This document shows, piece after piece, positions 1 through 5,004 of a stretch of 6,471 bases of DNA. Position 1 is the first letter of the stretch, and each line of letters begins with the position of its first letter. Source of the stretch: Rhodospirillaceae bacterium (GTDB taxonomy: Bacteria > Pseudomonadota > Alphaproteobacteria > CADEGL01). Under the pieces are notes generated by a model, which worked only from the letters and a program-made list of their open reading frames with translations, did no database searches and was not told where the DNA came from. The DNA lies in NCBI GenBank assembly GCA_018699755.1, contig JABIRQ010000374.1, positions 1-6,471 on the forward strand, in the 5' to 3' direction. The position numbers were made by a program, and so were the translations under genes.

Positions 1-170
1 ATGTCGGCAGCCTGCCCTTCCGCCGCCTTGCGCGCCTCGCCGATCGCCCCGGCGGCAATCACGGCCTTCAGATCGGCGTGGCCAAGGCGCCCGCCCAGAT
101 CGACGATGCCGTCGTTCGTCACCGCGCCATAGCTGGCCTTGCCGCTCTTGCTGAAGCTCGCGAATTTCAT
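1..170 (-). CDS. FAH-family hydrolase, N-terminal fragment (cut by window edge)
   Basis: Only the first 56 codons are in the window; the rest lies beyond base 1. The protein begins MKFASFSKSGKASYGAV and continues with a short GIVDLGGRL stretch. This is the usual opening of the small N-terminal beta domain of the fumarylacetoacetate hydrolase family (2-hydroxyhepta-2,4-diene-1,7-dioate isomerase, 5-oxopent-3-ene-1,2,5-tricarboxylate decarboxylase, acylpyruvases), with a G-x-V-D-L turn after the first strands. The metal-binding and catalytic residues of this family lie further along and are not visible, so the substrate cannot be inferred. The ATG at 170-168 is preceded by GGGGGAAGAC, an acceptable ribosome binding site. 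The gene is divergent from the CoA ligase across 124 bases. Family members cleave C-C bonds or isomerise ring-cleavage products of aromatics, which fits the aryl-CoA-ligase-like neighbour. The family call rests on the N-terminus alone. Confidence 0.75.
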   Translation of the reverse strand, partial: MKFASFSKSGKASYGAVTNDGIVDLGGRLGHADLKAVIAAGAIGEARKAAEGQAAD

Positions 171-201
171 GTCTTCCCCCTTTGCGTCATGGTCGGCCCT
201 C

Positions 202-213
202 CCTCTAGCACAA
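202..213 (-). promoter_or_regulatory. Possible -10 region of the FAH-family gene
   Basis: On the minus strand the sequence reads TTGTGCTAGAGG, with the TA step 37 bases upstream of the ATG at 170. The nine bases TTGTGCTAG recur exactly ahead of the histidine kinase at 3293-3301. The -35 position (TCCCAT, 17 bases further up) is poor. This is a tentative promoter, supported mainly by its position and by the recurrence of the motif before other starts in the window. Confidence 0.3.
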
Positions 214-283
214 GCGCAGGGGATATGGGACCGGGATTGTCGCGACCCGGCGCAAGGCAATATCTGTGACCAGGAACGGAGCC

Positions 284-297
284 AGGAGCAGCCGGTG
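284..297 (+). promoter_or_regulatory. Ribosome binding site and GTG start of the CoA ligase
   Basis: AGGAG at 284-288 lies six bases before the GTG at 295-297. This decides the start of the CoA ligase: the open frame continues upstream to an ATG at 139, but that start would place the N-terminus inside the divergent FAH-family gene, and the extra 52 residues resemble nothing in acyl-CoA synthetases. Confidence 0.75.
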
Positions 298-1791
298 AGG
301 GACGACGCCCCGCTCAATGCCGCCCGCGCGATTCTCGAACCCGCCCTCTCGGCGGGCGCCGCGCGCCAACCTGCCTTGATCGCGCCGGGCGAGACCTTGT
401 CCTATGGCGCGCTGGAGGAGGGTGCCGGTCGTGCCGCGGGCCTGCTCGCAGCCGAAGGGTTGCGGCGGGGCGGCCGGGTGCTGCTGCTGCTCGACGATTC
501 TCCCGCCTTCGTCCTCGCCTATCTCGGCGCCCTGCGCCTCGGCGCGCTGCCGGTCGCCTTCAATCCGGGCGCGGTCGAGGGCGAGATCGGCTTCGTGCTG
601 TGCGACTGCGCGCCCGGCTTGGTGATCGCCGAGCCGCGTGCGCGCCAAGGTGTCGAGGGCGCCGCGCCGCTTCTGGAGGTTTCGGATTTTCGCGCCCGCC
701 TTGCCGGGTACGCCCCCCCGCCGATTGCCGAGACGCGGAGCGGCGAATCGGCTTTCCTGATCTACACCTCCGGCAGCACCGGCATGCTCAAGGCCGCGCT
801 CCACCGGCACCGTTCGGTCCTGCCGACCGATCGCTACCTGCGCGAAACCCTGGGCCTCGGCCCCGGCGACCGGGTCCATGCGACCTCGCGCCTGTTCTTC
901 GCCTATGCCCTGGGCGCGATCCTGTTCGGAACCTTGCGGTTGGGCGCCGCCGCCGTTCTCGACCCGGCCTGGCCCAGCCCGGAGAACCTGTTGGCGGTGC
1001 TGCGCCGCGACCGGCCGGATGCCGTCTTCTCGGTGCCCAGCTTCTATCGCAAAGCCCTGGTGGATGGGGTGGGCGAGGATGCAGCCTTGCGGGCCGTGCG
1101 CCTCTATGTCTCGGCGGGCGAGGCCTTGCCGGAGGGGATTGCGGCGGGTTGGCGAGACGCGGTCGGGCGTGAAATTCTCGACGGGATGGGCACTTCGGAG
1201 ACGATCTGCATGCTGCTCGCCAGCGCGCCGGGTGCGGCGTGGCCGGACTGCGCGGGCCGGCCCGCACCTGGTGCCGAACTGCGTTTGCTGGATGAAGCGG
1301 GTACGGAGGTCGCGGCCGGCACGCCGGGACAGCTTTGGGCTCGCATCGATTCCCTTGCCGCGGGGTATTGGAACCGGCCGGAGGAGACGGCGCGCGCCTT
1401 TCGGGACGGCTGGTTCCGCACCGGCGATCTCTTTGAAGTCGGGGCCGATGGCGGGTGGCGCCATGTCGGGAGGTCGGACGACATGTTCAAGGTCTCCGGT
1501 CAATGGGTCAGTCCGGCGGAGATCGAACAGGCGGTCGGCACGGGCGCTGGGCTGCAGGACTGCGCCCTCGTCGGCCTGCCCGACGCGGACGGGCTCCCCG
1601 TTTCGGTCCTGTTCGCGGTCCTCGGCGCCGGATCGGACCGGACGGCCGCCGAGGCCGCGGTGCGCAAGGCGGCCGCCGGTTTGCCCGGCTACAAACGGCC
1701 GACGAGCATCCGCTTCGTAGCCGAAATTCCGCGCACGGCGACAGGCAAGATCCGGCGGTTTCGCCTTCGAGAAAGCATCCGCACGGAGTAG
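295..1791 (+). CDS. Acyl-CoA synthetase (AMP-binding), benzoate-CoA ligase-like
   Basis: This 498-residue enzyme of the ANL superfamily should activate a carboxylic acid to its CoA thioester through an acyl-AMP, in the cytoplasm. Visible core motifs, numbered from the GTG, are the phosphate loop YTSGSTG at 157-163 with Lys166, GTSE at 299-302, GYWNRPEET near 357-365, RTGD ending at Asp378, the hinge/A8 stretch GRSDDMFKVSG at 392-402, and ATGKIRR at 482-488 with the catalytic Lys485. The LFFAYALG stretch (about 201-208), the GRSDDMFKVSG hinge and the overall length match the benzoate / 4-hydroxybenzoate / 2-aminobenzoate-CoA ligase branch better than fatty-acyl ligases, so an aromatic or small cyclic acid is the likely substrate; this is inference. 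The residue before the loop lysine, usually proline (STGxPK), is leucine here (STGMLKAALH). The next gene follows after 33 bases on the same strand, suggesting co-transcription. Confidence 0.88.
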   Translation: MRDDAPLNAARAILEPALSAGAARQPALIAPGETLSYGALEEGAGRAAGLLAAEGLRRGGRVLLLLDDSPAFVLAYLGALRLGALPVAFNPGAVEGEIGFVLCDCAPGLVIAEPRARQGVEGAAPLLEVSDFRARLAGYAPPPIAETRSGESAFLIYTSGSTGMLKAALHRHRSVLPTDRYLRETLGLGPGDRVHATSRLFFAYALGAILFGTLRLGAAAVLDPAWPSPENLLAVLRRDRPDAVFSVPSFYRKALVDGVGEDAALRAVRLYVSAGEALPEGIAAGWRDAVGREILDGMGTSETICMLLASAPGAAWPDCAGRPAPGAELRLLDEAGTEVAAGTPGQLWARIDSLAAGYWNRPEETARAFRDGWFRTGDLFEVGADGGWRHVGRSDDMFKVSGQWVSPAEIEQAVGTGAGLQDCALVGLPDADGLPVSVLFAVLGAGSDRTAAEAAVRKAAAGLPGYKRPTSIRFVAEIPRTATGKIRRFRLRESIRTE

Positions 1792-1824
1792 ACTGCCCGC
1801 CCGCATCAAGAAAGAGGACGGAAC

Positions 1825-2604
1825 ATGAGCGTCGCCCATCTGCCCGGCATGCGTGACGATCTGCGCGACCGTATCAGCCCGGAGGAGTGGGAAACCCGAC
1901 TCGAGCTCGCGCGCTGTTACCACCTGATGGCCAGGTACCGGATGACCGACCTGACCGCGACCCACGTGTCCATGCGCGTGCCGGGGGAGGAGGAGCACTA
2001 CCTGCTCAACGACGCGCGCCTGCTGTTCCAGGAGACGACGGCGTCGAGCCTGATCAAGTTCGATCTCGATGGCAAGGTGGTGGACGGCTCCGAAGGCCCG
2101 ATGAATCCGGCCGGCTTCGCAATCCACTCGGTCGTGCACCGGGCGCGGCCCGACGCCCTCTGCGTCATGCACACCCATACCCGGGCCGGCTGCGCCCTCG
2201 GCGCGCTCGATGTCGAACTAAAGATGATCAACCAGATCAACCTGATCTTCCACGAGCGCATCGCCTACAACGACTATGGCTTCGTCGAGCAGGTCTCGGA
2301 CTGCGACGGCTTCGCCGAAGATCTGGGCGACAAGCCCGCCATGATCATGCGCAACCATGGCCTGCTGACCTGCGGCCGGACGATTGGCGAGGCGTTCATC
2401 CTGATGTTCTATCTCGACAAGGCGTGCGAGATTCAGCTCGACGCCATGGCGGTCGGCACGCCCCTGCTCGAGCCGCAGCAAGAGGTCATTGCGAAGGCAG
2501 CGGAGGGGTGGTGGAACTGGGATGGCGACGCGCCCTTCGGCCAGCGCAATTGGGAGGCGCTGGTGCGCGAACTGGACCGCGACGGGCGCGACTACGCCCG
2601 TTAA
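1825..2604 (+). CDS. Class II aldolase/adducin family protein (adducin-like subtype)
   Basis: The 259-residue protein is a full-length class II aldolase/adducin domain. Visible are the THVSMRVPG segment near 46-54, the metal-binding HTHT (His116, His118) and RNHGLL with the third metal ligand His178. Aligning His116 with His92 of E. coli L-fuculose-1-phosphate aldolase keeps RPD and His101 in register (His77 there) and puts Gly97 where that enzyme has its catalytic Glu73. The NPAGFAIHSVVH stretch is instead like adducins and adducin-like bacterial proteins. Metal binding therefore looks intact, while classical aldol cleavage of sugar phosphates is doubtful; decarboxylase, epimerase or other activity is possible. 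AGAGG lies seven bases before the ATG. It follows the CoA ligase by 33 bases and is probably translated from the same mRNA, so it may act on the same substrate or its product. Substrate unknown. Confidence 0.88.
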   Translation: MSVAHLPGMRDDLRDRISPEEWETRLELARCYHLMARYRMTDLTATHVSMRVPGEEEHYLLNDARLLFQETTASSLIKFDLDGKVVDGSEGPMNPAGFAIHSVVHRARPDALCVMHTHTRAGCALGALDVELKMINQINLIFHERIAYNDYGFVEQVSDCDGFAEDLGDKPAMIMRNHGLLTCGRTIGEAFILMFYLDKACEIQLDAMAVGTPLLEPQQEVIAKAAEGWWNWDGDAPFGQRNWEALVRELDRDGRDYAR

Positions 2605-2629
2605 GTGTCGGCCGCGTCGGGCCCAATCG

Positions 2630-2664
2630 AAAAAAACCCTGCCCCGGGGAGGGGCGGGAGGGTC
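2630..2664 (+). terminator. Hairpin after the ligase-aldolase operon
   Basis: An eight-pair stem (CCTGCCCC at 2638-2645 with GGGGCGGG at 2651-2658, one T-G pair) encloses the loop GGGGA and starts 33 bases after the aldolase stop. Seven A residues precede it (2630-2636) and only TCTT follows (2663-2666). It is the expected place for a plus-strand terminator, but the U-tract is strong only when read on the minus strand. The hairpin is certain in sequence; its use as a plus-strand terminator is inferred. Confidence 0.5.
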
Positions 2665-2695
2665 TTGGGGTCGCCACGGCGTCGCAAGCAAGCGC

Positions 2696-2723
2696 TTCGA
2701 GCCCGCCGGCCGGGTTCTTATAC
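2696..2723 (+). promoter_or_regulatory. Possible promoter of the CAP-domain gene
   Basis: TTCGAG (2696-2701) and TTATAC (2718-2723) are spaced 16 bases apart and lie downstream of the hairpin that ends the previous operon. The -10 element is one of the few AT-rich hexamers in this GC-rich gap. It would give a leader of about 45 bases before the ATG at 2778. Tentative. Confidence 0.3.
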
Positions 2724-2743
2724 GGGCCTTTGGCGTCAGATCC

Positions 2744-2773
2744 GTGACTCGTGGCTGAGAGTTCGGTGACTCG
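2744..2773 (+). repeat. Direct repeat GTGACTCG x2, 22-base period
   Basis: GTGACTCG occurs at 2744-2751 and again at 2766-2773, exactly 22 bases apart, about two helical turns. Both lie directly ahead of the CAP-domain start codon at 2778. This is the arrangement of tandem sites bound on one DNA face by a dimeric regulator, but two eight-base words can also recur by chance. If it is regulatory it argues for the start at 2778 rather than the GTG at 2751. Confidence 0.35.
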
Positions 2774-2777
2774 GGCG

Positions 2778-3263
2778 ATGGTTGGGCTGTTGCCGCGGCG
2801 GCTGGCGGCGGCGCTCGCGCTCCTGTTGGTCGCGCAGGGCGTGGCGGCGGGGCAGGCGGTCGATCGGGCGGCGGCGTTCGCCATGCAGGATGCCGTCAAT
2901 TTCGCGCGCGAGTATCACGAACTGGACCCGCTGTCTCTGGATGTCGATCTGTCCCGAGCCGCCCAGGATCACGCCGAAGACCTGGCCCGGCGCGGCGAAC
3001 TCTCCCATCGCAGCCTGGATGGCGGGCGCCTGGTCGACCGCCTGCGGGTTGTCGGCTATCGGTATCGCCTGGCGGCGGAGAATCTGGCCGCCGGCCCGCC
3101 CCGCGCCGACAGCGCCGTGATCTTGTGGCTCGACAGTCCGGGCCATCGCCGCAATCTGCTGCTCGAGGGCGTGACGGCGATCGGCGTCGGCTATGCCAAG
3201 GCGGCGTCGCCGGAGGATCGCTTTCGCCACTATTGGGTGCTCGTTCTGGCGGCCGGACGTTGA
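2778..3263 (+). CDS. Exported CAP/SCP-domain protein
   Basis: The 161-residue protein has a signal peptide (MVGLLPRR, then a Leu/Ala core to about residue 22, cleavage likely after Ala24 in GVAA), followed by a minimal CAP domain (cysteine-rich secretory / antigen 5 / PR-1 fold). Family motifs appear in order: DHAEDLARRGELSH (His77), DGGRLVDRLRVVGY, the AEN motif (Glu101), WLDSPGHRRNLL (His123), IGVGYA, and a final HYWVLVLA strand. His77, Glu101 and His123 are the type of residues that line the CAP cavity. The product should be periplasmic or secreted; bacterial CAP proteins have few proven functions, so none is assigned. An in-frame GTG at 2751 would add nine residues, but the ATG gives a cleaner signal peptide; neither has a convincing Shine-Dalgarno. 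The kinase gene begins 51 bases after the stop. Confidence 0.85.
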   Translation: MVGLLPRRLAAALALLLVAQGVAAGQAVDRAAAFAMQDAVNFAREYHELDPLSLDVDLSRAAQDHAEDLARRGELSHRSLDGGRLVDRLRVVGYRYRLAAENLAAGPPRADSAVILWLDSPGHRRNLLLEGVTAIGVGYAKAASPEDRFRHYWVLVLAAGR

Positions 3264-3275
3264 CTTGAACACGCG

Positions 3276-3304
3276 CTTATTAGGCCAACGCATTGTGCTA
3301 GTCT
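3276..3304 (+). promoter_or_regulatory. Possible promoter of the histidine kinase gene
   Basis: TAGTCT at 3299-3304, within TTGTGCTAGTCT, resembles a degenerate -10 (T, A and final T match the consensus). The -35 position holds only CTTATT/TTATTA (3276-3282). If it is used, transcription would start about four bases before the ATG at 3315, leaving almost no leader. Confidence 0.3.
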
Positions 3305-3314
3305 CAGCGCCACG

Positions 3315-4775
3315 ATGAGGGGGGCGCAGACAGACAATTCCGGGGTGGCGGGCGAGAGGCTGGACGAGGCCGCCGTCGATCCGAAGTCGCATGTGGCGGC
3401 GGAACAGACGCGCCTGTTGTATCGCTCATGGTACGGGCAGTTCGCGAATCTGATCAATCCGGCGATCCTCGTCGTCATTCTCTACGATGCGCTTCCCCAT
3501 TTTCTTCTGTTCGGCTGGTGGTTGGCGCTGGCGGCGGTAACCGCCTGGCGCATCGCCCTCGTGTTCGGCTACCGCCGGGCCTCCGCGGGCCCTGGGGATG
3601 CGCCAAATTGGGCAAAGAGATATGCCTTTGGCGCGGGCCTTTCGGGCGCGCTCTGGGGCCTGTCTTCGGGCGCTGTCTTCTATACCTCCGCAGCCTTGCT
3701 CCACGGCGTCATCGCTTTCGTGCTCGCCGGCATGACGGCGGGCGCGGTCGCGATCAGTTCGGCCTATTTCCCCGCCTTCGTCGCCTTCGCCGTGCCCGCT
3801 GTCGGCATGCTGGTCGTGGCTTTTCTTGTCCATGGAGGCATGATCCATATTGGCCTCGCCGCGATGTCGGCGGTTTATCTTCTGATCCTTCTGGCCGTCG
3901 CGCGAAGCTGGAATCGGACCATCGCCCGCTCGATCGAGTTGCAGCTCAGCAATGCGGACCTGATCCGCCGCCTCGAAATCGAACGCGATCGCGCCCAGGC
4001 GGCCAACCGGGCGAAGACCGACTTCCTGGCGAACATGAGCCATGAGCTGCGGACGCCGCTGAACGCGATTCTTGGCTTTTCCGAGTTCATGCGGCGGGAG
4101 ATGCTGGGGCCGCTCGGCGTTCCCGCATATCGCGACTATGTCGACGACATCCACAATAGCGGCAGCCATCTGCATGCCTTGATCAACGATATCCTGGACG
4201 TGGCCAAGGCCGAAGCGGGCGTGCTGCAGTTCGACGAGGGCGAGTTCGACATCGAGGAAGTCGTGGAAAGCGCCGTGCGGATGATGCGGACGGCGTCCGA
4301 GCATGCCGGAATCGAGGTAAGTGCGACGATTCCACCGAATACTGTCGCTATCCTGGGCGACCGGCGTCGGGTCCGTCAGGTCCTGCTGAACTTGCTGTCC
4401 AACGCGATCAAGTTCACCGAGCCGGGCGGAAGGATCGCCGTCCGGTCCGCGCCGGTCGAGGCGGGACTCGAGGTGACCGTCGAGGATTCGGGCATCGGCA
4501 TGTCGCCGGAGCAGATCGAACGGGCCTTCGAACCCTTCAGCCAGTTTTCCGTCGATCCGACCCGCACGCGCGAAGGCACAGGCCTCGGCCTGGGCCTCAG
4601 CCGGCGGATCATGGACCAGCACGGCGGTTCGCTCGATCTCGAAAGCCGGCCGGGGAAAGGTACGACAGCCCGCCTCGTTTTTCCGACAAACCGCCTGCTG
4701 CCGCCAGAGGATTCGCTGGACGCAGCGATAGAAGCCGATACCGGCGAGGTCGATTCCTCCGAAACCGACCAGTGA
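3315..4775 (+). CDS. Membrane sensor histidine kinase (HisKA/HATPase), DivJ/PleC-like core
   Basis: The protein has 486 residues. The N-terminal half holds about six hydrophobic segments (roughly 43-59, 62-86, 103-123, 126-151, 152-174, 176-199), so the sensor is membrane-embedded with little periplasmic sequence. A charged helical linker (200-235) leads to the HisKA dimerisation helix with phosphoacceptor His243 in MSHELRTPLN. The ATPase domain has the N-box LLSNAIKF (Asn363), G1 box EDSGIGM (Asp391), F-box FEPFSQF (405-411) and G2 box GTGLGLGLS (421-429). All residues needed for autophosphorylation are present. The segment after the H-box (GPLG, YVDDIHNSG, INDILD) is the pattern of DivJ/PleC-related kinases, but there is no PAS domain. 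The tail after 457 is acidic. No response regulator, receiver or phosphotransfer domain is encoded nearby, so the partner is elsewhere. No Shine-Dalgarno precedes the ATG. Confidence 0.92.
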   Translation: MRGAQTDNSGVAGERLDEAAVDPKSHVAAEQTRLLYRSWYGQFANLINPAILVVILYDALPHFLLFGWWLALAAVTAWRIALVFGYRRASAGPGDAPNWAKRYAFGAGLSGALWGLSSGAVFYTSAALLHGVIAFVLAGMTAGAVAISSAYFPAFVAFAVPAVGMLVVAFLVHGGMIHIGLAAMSAVYLLILLAVARSWNRTIARSIELQLSNADLIRRLEIERDRAQAANRAKTDFLANMSHELRTPLNAILGFSEFMRREMLGPLGVPAYRDYVDDIHNSGSHLHALINDILDVAKAEAGVLQFDEGEFDIEEVVESAVRMMRTASEHAGIEVSATIPPNTVAILGDRRRVRQVLLNLLSNAIKFTEPGGRIAVRSAPVEAGLEVTVEDSGIGMSPEQIERAFEPFSQFSVDPTRTREGTGLGLGLSRRIMDQHGGSLDLESRPGKGTTARLVFPTNRLLPPEDSLDAAIEADTGEVDSSETDQ

Positions 4776-4821
4776 TCGCGGTCACAGAATTGTCGCTTCG
4801 GCGGCGTCATCATGCCCCCAC

Positions 4822-4849
4822 TTGCAGACACGCTGTCGGGCGTTAGCGG
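4822..4849 (+). promoter_or_regulatory. Candidate promoter of the 34-codon gene
   Basis: TTGCAG (4822-4827) and TAGCGG (4844-4849) are separated by 16 bases. The -35 has four matches to TTGACA; the -10 is degenerate, as is common in GC-rich alphaproteobacteria. The TA of the -10 lies 27 bases before the ATG at 4871, leaving room for a leader carrying the ribosome binding site. The position, immediately upstream of a strong Shine-Dalgarno, supports it. Confidence 0.4.
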
Positions 4850-4857
4850 TTCGCAAA

Positions 4858-4863
4858 AAGGAG
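4858..4863 (+). promoter_or_regulatory. Strong Shine-Dalgarno of the 34-codon gene
   Basis: AAGGAG lies seven bases before the ATG at 4871, within AAAAAGGAGC. It is at least as good as any other ribosome binding site in the window and is the main reason to believe that the short frame is translated. A second ATG follows directly at 4874 with ten-base spacing; the first fits better. Confidence 0.7.
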
Positions 4864-4870
4864 CAAGGCG

Positions 4871-4975
4871 ATGATGCATCGCGACTGGTTTGGCCGGTTT
4901 ATCGAGTTCCTGTTCGGCACACCCCGACGTGAGCGCGTGGTCGTGGCGCGCAGCGTCCACAATCGCCTGCGCTGA
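4871..4975 (+). CDS. Putative small basic membrane-associating protein, 34 aa
   Basis: This short frame encodes 34 residues: MMHRDWFGRFIEFLFGTPRR, then 14 more ending in HNRLR. I do not recognise it. The first half (WFGRFIEFLFG, residues 6-16) is aromatic and hydrophobic with interspersed charged residues, like an amphipathic or membrane-surface helix. The second half is arginine-rich (eight Arg overall against three acidic residues) with a short VVVA core at 23-26. The support is structural: a good Shine-Dalgarno seven bases upstream, a candidate promoter before that, and a small hairpin with a T-run just after the stop. The frame lies in the 229-base gap between the kinase and the convergent dehydrogenase. 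It could instead be a chance frame or part of a noncoding RNA, but the full set of expression signals makes a real small-protein gene more likely. Confidence 0.6.
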   Translation: MMHRDWFGRFIEFLFGTPRRERVVVARSVHNRLR

Positions 4976-4976
4976 T

Positions 4977-4998
4977 CGGGAGGCCTACTCCGCTTTTT
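4977..4998 (+). terminator. Mini-terminator after the 34-codon gene
   Basis: GGAG (4979-4982) pairs with CTCC (4988-4991) around the loop GCCTA, extendable by a C-G pair past a bulged G, and is followed by GC and five T (4994-4998). It starts directly after the stop at 4973-4975. A competing longer-range inverted repeat, GAGGCC (4980-4985) with GGCCTC (5001-5006), spans the same spot and overlaps the dehydrogenase stop codon, so the region could work in both directions. The stem is short, so efficiency is uncertain. Confidence 0.45.
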
Positions 4999-5004
4999 CG
5001 GGCC

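Noticed and set aside
205..2178. 657-codon open frame on the minus strand across the CoA ligase and aldolase genes
   Set aside because: Antisense shadow created by high GC; it has no recognisable domain, while the plus-strand frames carry complete family motifs and ribosome binding sites.
3260..3282. TTGACT at the end of the CAP gene as a -35 with TTATTA as -10
   Set aside because: Spacing of only 11 bases; no adequate -10 lies 16-18 bases downstream.
2736..3392. 218-codon minus-strand frame opposite the CAP-domain gene
   Set aside because: No domain or ribosome binding site; the plus strand has a signal peptide and ordered CAP motifs.
3426..4622. 398-codon minus-strand frame across the histidine kinase
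   Set aside because: Shadow frame; its composition (His, Asp, Arg and Gln rich, no domain) is typical of antisense translation, and the kinase frame holds every catalytic box.
4773..4788. GTGAT-CGCG-GTCAC hairpin just after the kinase as its terminator
   Set aside because: Short stem with no following T-run, so there is no basis for calling termination.
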